64,000 nt of DNA, taken from contig JBASTM010000008.1 in assembly GCA_049274895.1 (NCBI GenBank), forward strand, positions 1 to 64,000. The letters are read 5' to 3'. Numbering within the stretch: the stretch's first letter is position 1; each line of letters begins with the position of its first letter. Position numbers and translations under genes: made by a program. Source of the DNA: JACQLN01 sp049274895. Lineage in GTDB: Bacteria; Patescibacteriota; Minisyncoccia; JACQLN01. Under the pieces are notes generated by a model. That model had not been told where the DNA came from. It saw only the letters and a list, made by a program, of their open reading frames with translations, and searched no databases. This document shows, in pieces, positions 15,294-21,984 of this stretch.

Positions 15294-16472
15294 ATGACAC
15301 AGCGAATCATCATACTTATTATAGACAGTGTCGGCATAGGAGAGCAACCAGACGCGCATTTTTACAACAGTATCGGGGCAAATACCCTGCACCATGCCGC
15401 TCAGAGTATTGATGGATTCCATGTCCCCAATCTTCAAGAATTGGGCCTTGGCAATGTATTCGGCGTCTGCGATATATCTCCAGTCTCCGAACCAAAAGCG
15501 AGCTATGGCAGGATGGTTGAGGTAACCGGCGGCAACGACACATTTGCTGGTGTTTGGGAGATGGCCGGGGTTGTTTTTGAGGGAAGATTTACATCGTTCA
15601 GTCCCAAGATCCCGGATGTCCTTGTCGAGAAACTCCAGAAAAGTATAGGCACAGGAACACTATGCAATGCCTATATCTCGGGTTTCAAGGCATTGGATGA
15701 GTTTGCTGATGAACACTTTGCCTCTGGCGAACCTATAGTCTATACATGCGACGACGGTGTTGTTTTAGTCGCTGCCCACGAAGATATTCTGCCTCCCGAC
15801 AAGTTAAGGATTATCGGGTACAAAATGTCACGCTTTTTTGCTGGCATGAATGTTAGCAGAATAATAGCCCGTCCTTTTGTTGGCACAAAAGGACGGTTCG
15901 TCAGAACTGAAAATCGTCGTGATTTTATAGTCCCATTTACAATGCAGGGGGTGCATTTGTTTCAGAGAATCAAGGAGGTTGGAGTCAATTTTACTACAAC
16001 GGAGCATCTGACATCTCTCATTGGTCAGAATTTTGTTACCGAAACCATTCCCGGTGTCAAAGATTCGTCGGGTATCATGGATTCGGTTTGCGAATTTCTA
16101 CAAAGAGATGTTTCTGGCGTATCAATGTTTGTGGTTCCAGACTTTGACATGTCTGGACACAGAAAAGAGCCCAAAACATACGCTTCTGATTTGGTTGCAT
16201 TCGATCAGATGCTTGGCGAGGTCTTAGGGCTTACAAGGCAACAAGATATTCTTGTAATTGTTGCTGATCACGGATGTGATCCGGTATTGCCCATCAGAGG
16301 ACATACTAGGGAATACGTTCCACTCCTGGTACTTAATCAGAATTATCCTGGTCAAAACCTTGGCACGCGGGAAACATTTGCCGATTTAGGGCAAACTATT
16401 TGTGATTTAATTGGCTCCGACCCAATTTCGGTTGGGAAGAGCTTTGCCAGGCAAATCCTTGAAAAGGAGTGA
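15294..16472 (+). CDS. Phosphopentomutase-like enzyme (DeoB homologue, divergent)
   Basis: 392 residues, alkaline-phosphatase superfamily. IILIIDSVGIGEQPDAHFY holds the first metal ligands. GGNDTFAGVWEMAG aligns with the DTTTGHWE active-site loop of DeoB and keeps the presumed nucleophilic Thr after Asp, but the Gly-His is replaced by Gly-Val. The C-terminal ADHGCDPVLPIRGHTREYVP keeps the metal-binding D-H-G-C-D-P and H residues. DeoB interconverts ribose-1- and ribose-5-phosphate. The pairing with a sugar aminotransferase and a nearby glycosyltransferase suggests a modified sugar or nucleoside pathway instead of salvage. Start: AAGGAG lies 9 nt before ATG 15294; the open frame from 15273 has no such site. 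Confidence 0.82.
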   Translation: MTQRIIILIIDSVGIGEQPDAHFYNSIGANTLHHAAQSIDGFHVPNLQELGLGNVFGVCDISPVSEPKASYGRMVEVTGGNDTFAGVWEMAGVVFEGRFTSFSPKIPDVLVEKLQKSIGTGTLCNAYISGFKALDEFADEHFASGEPIVYTCDDGVVLVAAHEDILPPDKLRIIGYKMSRFFAGMNVSRIIARPFVGTKGRFVRTENRRDFIVPFTMQGVHLFQRIKEVGVNFTTTEHLTSLIGQNFVTETIPGVKDSSGIMDSVCEFLQRDVSGVSMFVVPDFDMSGHRKEPKTYASDLVAFDQMLGEVLGLTRQQDILVIVADHGCDPVLPIRGHTREYVPLLVLNQNYPGQNLGTRETFADLGQTICDLIGSDPISVGKSFARQILEKE

Positions 16473-16478
16473 ACCAAA

Positions 16479-17645
16479 ATGTTCGATTCCAGGGAGTTAG
16501 CCATAAATGGCGGCAACGCAGTTTACCCCGATGGTCTTAAACGGGGCAGAGTTTTTGGGAAAGAAGAAAAACAAGCTGTTTGTGAAGTTATGGAGAAAGG
16601 AGTGGTCTCACGGGCAGGTTGTGGTGAAAAAGTTCAGTTATTCGAAAAGTCTTTCGCTGATTATCACGGCGTCCGCTACGCGATAGCCACTACCTCAGGC
16701 ACAACAGCTCTTCATACGGCTTTGGACGCATTGGGCATCGGGCCGGGTGATGAGGTAATTGTCCCTGATCTGACTTTCATTTCCACAGCTTCTGCCGTCA
16801 TGCAGACAGGAGCTCATGTTGTCTTCTGCGATATAGATGTTGATACGTTTAACATGTCCGCTGAAGATCTAGAACGGAGGATTACGCCAAAAACAAAAGC
16901 TGTGATTGTGGTGCACCTTTATGGAGCGCCAGCGGACATCGCGAGTATCCTTGCTGTTACTAGAAAACACAACCTTTGGTTGGTAGAAGACTGCGCCCAA
17001 GCACATGGTGCTAAGTTCGATGATCAGCTTGTCGGCACCTTTGGTGTTATTAGCTGTTTCAGCTTCTACCAAAGCAAGAACATGAGCTGCGGCGAAGGTG
17101 GTATGGTAATCACCGATAATGAAGATTTGGGTCGCCGTGCGAGGTCAATAACAAGGCACGGCCTTATCGGGGATGACCTAGCCGCATATGACTACGACAA
17201 GCTGGGGTATAACTATGCGATGACTGAGTTGCATGCTGCCATAGGAATTGTTCAGCTTGGCAAACTGGAACAAATGAACGAACAGAGAAGTATCAACGCA
17301 GCCCTATACAGAAAGGAGTTGGCGGGTGTAGGTATGAAATTCCAACGGGATATTCCTGGGCATGCGAATCATTATCTGACGGCTGTTCTCCCGGAATTAT
17401 ACGGGGAACACCGCGGCAAGTTTCTTGCGGCTGTCCGCGCTGAAGGCGGTATGATCAATTGCCTATATCCAATCGCACTTTCTAGAACAAAGTTGTTTAC
17501 TGCTCTATCTGATAAACCGGAAATTTCCGATAGGGTAGCCACAACATTGTTTAACCTTTATGTTAATCCGGATGTATCCGATACATTCGTAAGAATTTGT
17601 TGTGATGCGATCAAAAAAGTTCTTAAAAGTAATAAGGGAGGATAA
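16479..17645 (+). CDS. DegT/DnrJ/EryC1-type PLP-dependent sugar aminotransferase
   Basis: 388 residues, fold-type I aminotransferase. ATTSGTTALHTALDALGIGP (about 70) is the phosphate-binding segment, VEDCAQAHGAKFDD (about 168) binds the pyridine ring, and SFYQSKNMSCGEGGMV (about 190) contains the PLP lysine followed by the family's GEGG. Relatives aminate keto-sugars, cyclitols or aminoglycoside precursors (3-amino-5-hydroxybenzoate synthase is also of this family). Its Shine-Dalgarno GAAAAGGAG overlaps the preceding gene's stop, so the two are translationally close (6 nt apart). Confidence 0.92.
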   Translation: MFDSRELAINGGNAVYPDGLKRGRVFGKEEKQAVCEVMEKGVVSRAGCGEKVQLFEKSFADYHGVRYAIATTSGTTALHTALDALGIGPGDEVIVPDLTFISTASAVMQTGAHVVFCDIDVDTFNMSAEDLERRITPKTKAVIVVHLYGAPADIASILAVTRKHNLWLVEDCAQAHGAKFDDQLVGTFGVISCFSFYQSKNMSCGEGGMVITDNEDLGRRARSITRHGLIGDDLAAYDYDKLGYNYAMTELHAAIGIVQLGKLEQMNEQRSINAALYRKELAGVGMKFQRDIPGHANHYLTAVLPELYGEHRGKFLAAVRAEGGMINCLYPIALSRTKLFTALSDKPEISDRVATTLFNLYVNPDVSDTFVRICCDAIKKVLKSNKGG

Positions 17646-17665
17646 GAATGGCTATATGTTTTACA

Positions 17666-17704
17666 GGAGCGAGATGCTTAATTTGGTATCCGCTCCTTTT
17701 TATT
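17666..17704 (+). terminator. Terminator of the phosphopentomutase-like/DegT operon
   Basis: GGAGCG (17666-17671) pairs with CGCTCC (17691-17696), followed by TTTTTATT. A 40-codon frame (17648-17770) behind a good AGGGAGGATAAGA site overlaps the hairpin; I regard it as a remnant or chance frame. Confidence 0.7.
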
Positions 17705-17715
17705 CCAATAAAAAA

Positions 17716-17739
17716 GGCCCCACTTTTTTCAGTGAGGCC
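17716..17739 (-). terminator. Terminator of the GT78-like glycosyltransferase gene
   Basis: GGCCTCACT-gaaaaa-AGTGGGGCC on the minus strand, followed by TTTTTTATTGG, just past the stop at 17746. Confidence 0.85.
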
Positions 17740-17745
17740 GCAAAT

Positions 17746-18903
17746 TCATTGCATTGTGGCAAACCTTTGACGCATAGTCTCGGCTTGTTTAATGATTCGG
17801 CATTCCACTTGTTGTGCGGTCATACTCTCGGCTTCCAACCAGAAAACAACTGCTCTCCGAATAAATATCAGTGAAAGGAGATCGCCACATCTTTCTCGTT
17901 GGTTCGCCGTAAGATTGCCATCCGCGAATTTGGATAAAAAACGATAAAGAACCTCTGACCAATCTTCAGCTGAAAATACTGGTTCAGGCGCAAGCATTCT
18001 TCTCTCTATTGTTAAATAAAAGTCTTCCAGGAAAAAGAGATATTCTTCCTTGAGACGTTTAAATCTTTCCGTAGCGTCAGCCATTAACTTTTTTGCTTTT
18101 TCCTTGTGAGGGAACATGGCTTTGTCGTCTATACCAACTCGAGATGGCGGTTTAAGATTAATATAACGAACAGTTTGATGGCCCACCCTCCAGTAAGAAC
18201 TGATGCATTCAAGAGCCGTCTGGGATACTTGTGTAAACATGGGCATGATCTTGGGAAAGCTGGGTTTATGAAACTTTTTACCAAGAAAAGACTCGCCAAT
18301 TTTAAATCCTCCGCCTATTGAATGAAGAGTCATGAAGATGTCTATGCCATATTGAAAAGCAGTAGGCGGTACCGTCCGTGACAATAGATAGTCCACCACC
18401 TCTTTGCTTAGCGCGAATTCTCCTCCGATTGGCTGGCGTATAGTGATGCCGAATACTGCGCAGATCAAGGGTAGCGCCAGATGGTTTGTTATACTGCCCT
18501 CAAATCTATTCCTACTGTATAGCGGGCACACATAATCGCAGGCACCGTCAGTCACAGGGCTAATCAAGTTAGGAACCCACGACGGTTCTATTGTCAGTAG
18601 GTCAGCATCGAAAGTCGCTGTGACTTTTGCACCGATTGAATGGCTATACCCAAACAGCGATAGTAAGTTTTTTCCCTTACCCCTGTTCTCCCCGCCAGTA
18701 TTAATGAAATGCTTTGAACATTTGGTTTCTGTGGTGAGAAAAGCAGATCTAGTACCGTCAGAACTATTATTATCAACATTAACTATGACACACTCCTGTG
18801 ACATGAATGTTTTGGATAAACCCGCGTCAATGATTGACACGACATTGCCGATAGAATCGGCCTCATTAAAAGACGGGATTCCCACAACTATCTTGGTTTC
18901 CAT
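17746..18903 (-). CDS. Family 2-like glycosyltransferase resembling mannosylglycerate synthase (GT78)
   Basis: 385 residues. GT-A start METKIVVGIPSFNEADSIGN; NRGKGKNLLSLFGYS; metal-binding TFDADLLTIEPSWV (D-A-D, about 98); RQPIGGEFALSKEVVDYL (about 160) and FQYGIDIFMTLHSIGG (about 187). The order and wording of these motifs resemble GT78 mannosylglycerate synthase (YDAD..., QPLGGELLM..., WGIDTLY) and the GT81 glucosyl-3-phosphoglycerate synthases. The long helical C-terminal part also fits. The acceptor is unknown; a compatible solute or lipid precursor is possible. Start: AGGAGG lies 9 nt upstream of ATG 18903. It converges on the aminotransferase operon. Confidence 0.8.
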   Translation of the reverse strand: METKIVVGIPSFNEADSIGNVVSIIDAGLSKTFMSQECVIVNVDNNSSDGTRSAFLTTETKCSKHFINTGGENRGKGKNLLSLFGYSHSIGAKVTATFDADLLTIEPSWVPNLISPVTDGACDYVCPLYSRNRFEGSITNHLALPLICAVFGITIRQPIGGEFALSKEVVDYLLSRTVPPTAFQYGIDIFMTLHSIGGGFKIGESFLGKKFHKPSFPKIMPMFTQVSQTALECISSYWRVGHQTVRYINLKPPSRVGIDDKAMFPHKEKAKKLMADATERFKRLKEEYLFFLEDFYLTIERRMLAPEPVFSAEDWSEVLYRFLSKFADGNLTANQRERCGDLLSLIFIRRAVVFWLEAESMTAQQVECRIIKQAETMRQRFATMQ

Positions 18904-19149
18904 GGATCATATCCTCCTATTTTTATTGTGTTTGTAAAGGAACTTGTTAGCTAAACTAAAAATACAGACTATTATACGCTTTGTCAAATTATCCACAAAT
19001 ATACATACCTAAAACAATCCGATATTATGATAGATTAGTAACATACCTATTTAGTTATCGGCAATAAAGAGACACCCGCAATGCCTTTTTATAGTGTCTT
19101 ATTTGTCTCATTTTGAAATCAGACCCCCGACCCACATGCCTAAAATCCA

Positions 19150-19182
19150 GCCCTGTTCAGACGCTCAAAAAACCCTTATAAT
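19150..19182 (+). promoter_or_regulatory. Candidate promoter for the 19.2-kb orphan RNA
   Basis: A perfect TATAAT at about 19177-19182 is preceded at 16-17 nt by a weak -35 (TTCAGA). The rest of the 18904-19363 gap contains the AT-rich upstream region of the glycosyltransferase, with no gene. Confidence 0.5.
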
Positions 19183-19188
19183 GCTTGC

Positions 19189-19304
19189 ATAGTACGGGCA
19201 CTTAACCCGAGTACACCGCAATAATCCGCAAGGACAGCTGGGAGCTGTCCGAGCGGCTCGAACCATATTTTGCCTGCCTACCGGCAGGCAGGTCGGGGTT
19301 TTTT
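19189..19304 (+). ncRNA. Candidate orphan structured RNA with its own terminator
   Basis: Downstream of a TATAAT box the sequence folds by eye into a hairpin (GTACGGG...CCCGAGTAC), then CCGC...GCGG enclosing a perfect GGACAGCT-ggg-AGCTGTCC stem, and then a terminator TGCCTGCC-tacc-GGCAGGCA, ggtcgggg, TTTTTT. No reading frame fits it. It lacks the SRP, tmRNA or RNase P signatures that I know. It could instead be a leader of the downstream gene at 19364, but the terminator precedes that start. Confidence 0.5.
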
Positions 19305-19363
19305 ATTTCCGTATTTCTCTCAAAATATATTTTGTGGTAGATTATTTATATATTTAATTTTTT

Positions 19364-19690
19364 ATGTCCGACGCTATAGAAAGGTACCAGGGCTTAGGTA
19401 GTAAAGAAGAAACAGGGGATCTCTCCGGTCTTTTTGACGATGAAGAATCCGGTGAAACCGGAGAAAACAAAACAGAACTGACTCCCGAACGGGTCGCCCG
19501 GGTTTGGGATAAGTTAAGCGATATAGAAAAAAAGTTTGTGACCACAACCGACGAACAGTTTGCTGCTATTATTCCCGGATACGAAGAGAAATATGGCGAG
19601 AAAAAAGCCGGCGTAATCAAAGCCCTACGCAAGCTGATATTGTCGGGCGACCCCAGAGCTGGTTTAATTCAGGCCGAGGCGAGTTTGTAA
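19364..19690 (+). CDS. Hypothetical acidic protein upstream of tgt
   Basis: 108 residues, not recognised; acidic N-terminal half (SGLFDDEESGETGENKTE) and a helical C-terminal half. No membrane segment or known motif. Its stop TAA overlaps the ATG of tgt (TAATG), so the two are translationally coupled. An RNA- or tRNA-related partner role is only a guess. Confidence 0.7.
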   Translation: MSDAIERYQGLGSKEETGDLSGLFDDEESGETGENKTELTPERVARVWDKLSDIEKKFVTTTDEQFAAIIPGYEEKYGEKKAGVIKALRKLILSGDPRAGLIQAEASL

Positions 19691-20862
19691 TGTTTAAGAT
19701 TCTAAAGAAAGATTCCAACTCAAAAGCGCGACTCGGCGTTTTAGAAACTCCGCACGGCGCGGTGGAAACTCCAACTTATGTAGTGGTGGGCACGCATGCC
19801 AAGGTCCGCGAACTTTCGCCTCAAGACCTTATCAATTCAAAAACTCAAATTGTTATCGCCAATACCTATCACTTATGGCAGGCGTTGGGCGACGAGGGGC
19901 TTAAAAAATATCAAGGGCTACATCAAGCTATGAACTGGAACCGCCCGCTGATGACCGACTCGGGCGGATTCCAGGTTTTTAGTTTAGGTTTTGCCCGGGA
20001 GTTGGGTGTTGGGAAGATAGGTGATAGGTCCAATAAGACCCATAGGACCGATAAGGAAAAGAATTTGGTTAAGATTACGGATGATGGCGTCTATTTTCAA
20101 GTTGACGGCGGTGAGCAGTTTTTGGACGCCGCCAAATCAATTTGGATCCAGGAACAACTCGGCGCGGATATTATTTTGGCTTTTGACGAGCCCACTTCGC
20201 CTTTGCACGATTATAAATACAATCAAGAGGCATTAACACGCACTCACCGCTGGGCGGCGGAGTCGCTTAAAGCCAAAACATCCCAGCAATTTTTGTATGG
20301 CATTGTTCAGGGCGGCTTGTTTGAAGACTTGCGCCAAGAGAGCGCCAAGTTCACTAGCTCTTTGGATTTTGACGGTTTCGCCGTGGGCGGATCTTTCGGC
20401 GCGTCGTTCGGCGGCGAAGGGCGGTCCTTCGCGGAATTAGATTGGGTGGTGCCGCATTTGCCCGAAAACAAACCGCGCCATCTTTTAGGTATTGGCCTTG
20501 TGGAGGATTTGTTCGCGGGCGTGTCTAAAGGCATAGATACTTTTGACTGCGTGGTGCCCACGCGCGAGGGCCGGCACGGCAATTTGTACACGTCGCAAGG
20601 CGAAATTAACATCCAGCGCGGCCTGTATCGGAGCGATCAAACAATTTTAGATCCCGATTGCCGATGCGAAGTCTGCGCCGTAAAAAAAACCAGCCGCGGC
20701 CAGCTGCGCCAGTTGTTCAAAGATAAAAACCGCGAGGCCGGCTACTTGGCCTCGTTCCACAACGTTTATTTTTTCAACAACCTGATGGCCCAAATCCGAC
20801 AGGCCATCGCCGCGGGGAGGTTTGGAAAATTGATGGCCGAGAGGTTAGCAGTCCGCTCGTAA
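19690..20862 (+). CDS. tgt: tRNA-guanine transglycosylase
   Basis: Exchanges G34 of GUN-anticodon tRNAs for a queuosine precursor. 390 residues. The substrate-binding loop TDSGGFQVFS is at about 89-98, the nucleophilic Asp in DTFDCVVPTREGRHGN at about 280, and the zinc site C-R-C-x2-C with His in ASFHN at about 320-355. A 13-residue stretch GKIGDRSNKTHRT after FARELGV is encoded by a TCCTATAGG-type repeat (20017-20056) and interrupts the usual segment between FSLG and VKITDDGVYFQ. Catalytic residues are intact. Confidence 0.95.
   Translation: MFKILKKDSNSKARLGVLETPHGAVETPTYVVVGTHAKVRELSPQDLINSKTQIVIANTYHLWQALGDEGLKKYQGLHQAMNWNRPLMTDSGGFQVFSLGFARELGVGKIGDRSNKTHRTDKEKNLVKITDDGVYFQVDGGEQFLDAAKSIWIQEQLGADIILAFDEPTSPLHDYKYNQEALTRTHRWAAESLKAKTSQQFLYGIVQGGLFEDLRQESAKFTSSLDFDGFAVGGSFGASFGGEGRSFAELDWVVPHLPENKPRHLLGIGLVEDLFAGVSKGIDTFDCVVPTREGRHGNLYTSQGEINIQRGLYRSDQTILDPDCRCEVCAVKKTSRGQLRQLFKDKNREAGYLASFHNVYFFNNLMAQIRQAIAAGRFGKLMAERLAVRS
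20017..20056. repeat. In-frame AGGTCCAATAAGACC-type repeat inside tgt
   Basis: AAGATAGGTGATAGGTCCAA followed by TAAGACCCATAGGACCGATAAGG is read in frame. The same repeat type fills two spacers of the ribosomal operon (36313-36341 and 36789-36818). Confidence 0.65.
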
Positions 20863-20902
20863 TTTGGTATAATTATTTTAGTCGCTAAAATACTTTAGCT
20901 AA

Positions 20903-21466
20903 ATGAAATTCTATTTTAACCGGGCTTTAAGAATTTTGCTGGCCACCAATGCCGCCGTTATTTTTGCCGCGGCCATGTTGACGCCGATCTACGCTATTTA
21001 CGTGGAAAAAATCGGCGGCGATATTCTGGACGCCGGTTTATCCAGCGGAGTTTTTGCTTTGGTGAGCGGCATGGTGGTTTTAGTTGCCGGGCGTTACAGC
21101 GACAAAATGAAAGACAGCGAGCTTTTGGTGATCGCCGGTTATATTGTTTTGGGTTTGGGTTTTTTCCTTTATAATTTTGTGGATACGGTGATGTCGTTAT
21201 TTATGGTTCAGGCGTTGATCGGTTTGGGTTACGCTTCCACGGCGCCGGCCTACGATGCCCTTTACACCAAACACGTGGATGGCCACCGTTCGGGCTGGCA
21301 ATGGAGCGGCTGGGAAGCCATGGCCTATTTCACCACGGCGGCTGGTTCGGTGGCCGGCGGGTTCGTGGTCTCATGGTTTGGCTTTAGCGCTCTTTTTGTG
21401 ACTATGTCGGTCTTATGTCTGCTTAGCGCCCTATATATGTATCTCTTGCCCCGCCGGGTGCTGTAA
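20903..21466 (+). CDS. Half-size MFS-type transporter
   Basis: 187 residues with six hydrophobic segments. GRYSDKMKDSELLVIAGY matches the G-x3-D-x2-[RK] loop 2-3 signature of MFS transporters. Usual MFS proteins have 12 helices; this has one six-helix half and then a clean stop, with no second half downstream. Half-size MFS proteins do occur in CPR genomes, so it may work as a homodimer. Substrate unknown. Confidence 0.72.
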   Translation: MKFYFNRALRILLATNAAVIFAAAMLTPIYAIYVEKIGGDILDAGLSSGVFALVSGMVVLVAGRYSDKMKDSELLVIAGYIVLGLGFFLYNFVDTVMSLFMVQALIGLGYASTAPAYDALYTKHVDGHRSGWQWSGWEAMAYFTTAAGSVAGGFVVSWFGFSALFVTMSVLCLLSALYMYLLPRRVL

Positions 21467-21495
21467 GCGGTTATGTTTTGTGGTAATATGCGTTT

Positions 21496-21690
21496 ATGAA
21501 TACGGTTACAACTAAAGAAAAGATACTATTCAAAAACGGTAAACCCGATGCCGTGATTTTGGATATTGGCCGCTATGAAAAGTTACTGGAAGTCGCGGAG
21601 GAGAAAGAAGATTTGGCGGAACTAAAGCGCATCAAAAAATCCAAAACCTCGTTTAAGGAACTCAAGAATTATCTAAAAAAAAGTGAATAG
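21496..21690 (+). CDS. Type II antitoxin (Phd/YefM-like)
   Basis: 64 residues. NTVTTKEKILFKNGKPDAVI followed by LDIGRYEKLLE is the DNA-binding antitoxin pattern; the C-terminal tail is charged and would wrap the toxin. Its stop overlaps the toxin start. Confidence 0.8.
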   Translation: MNTVTTKEKILFKNGKPDAVILDIGRYEKLLEVAEEKEDLAELKRIKKSKTSFKELKNYLKKSE

Positions 21691-21934
21691 GATTTTACTG
21701 GAACGCCAAGCCGAAAGGGACTTGGACGCGCTCGATTTGTCCTTGAAGAAGAGGATAGTCGGGCGCGTTTTATTGCTAGCTAAAAACCCGAGACCGCACG
21801 GTTCAAAAAAATTGACAGGGTCAGCCAGCGCTTGGCGGATCAGGATAGGCGATTGGAGGGTGATTTACGAGATTGATGATAGGTTGAGAGAGGTTAAAAT
21901 TTACCGTATCAAACACCGGAGCAAGGCATACTAA
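21683..21934 (+). CDS. RelE/ParE-family toxin
   Basis: 83 residues, GTG start inside the antitoxin's last codons. Family features: LERQAERDLDALD, the basic segment GSKKLTGSASAWRIRIGDWR and VIYEIDD...KIYRIKHRSKAY. The RelE fold cleaves mRNA on the ribosome or poisons gyrase; which one cannot be told here. Confidence 0.85.
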   Translation: MNRILLERQAERDLDALDLSLKKRIVGRVLLLAKNPRPHGSKKLTGSASAWRIRIGDWRVIYEIDDRLREVKIYRIKHRSKAY

Positions 21935-21984
21935 GACCCCTTTTTATTTTATGGCAGTTCGGCTATGCTTCATATGATAAAATT

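Noticed and set aside
17648..17770. 40-codon frame behind a good Shine-Dalgarno site after the DegT gene
   Set aside because: It overlaps the operon's terminator hairpin and the convergent gene's terminator, and the peptide has no recognisable features.
11167..18903. Intact prophage or complete integrative element
   Set aside because: Only a recombinase without catalytic domain is present; no capsid, portal, terminase, conjugation or intact integrase genes.
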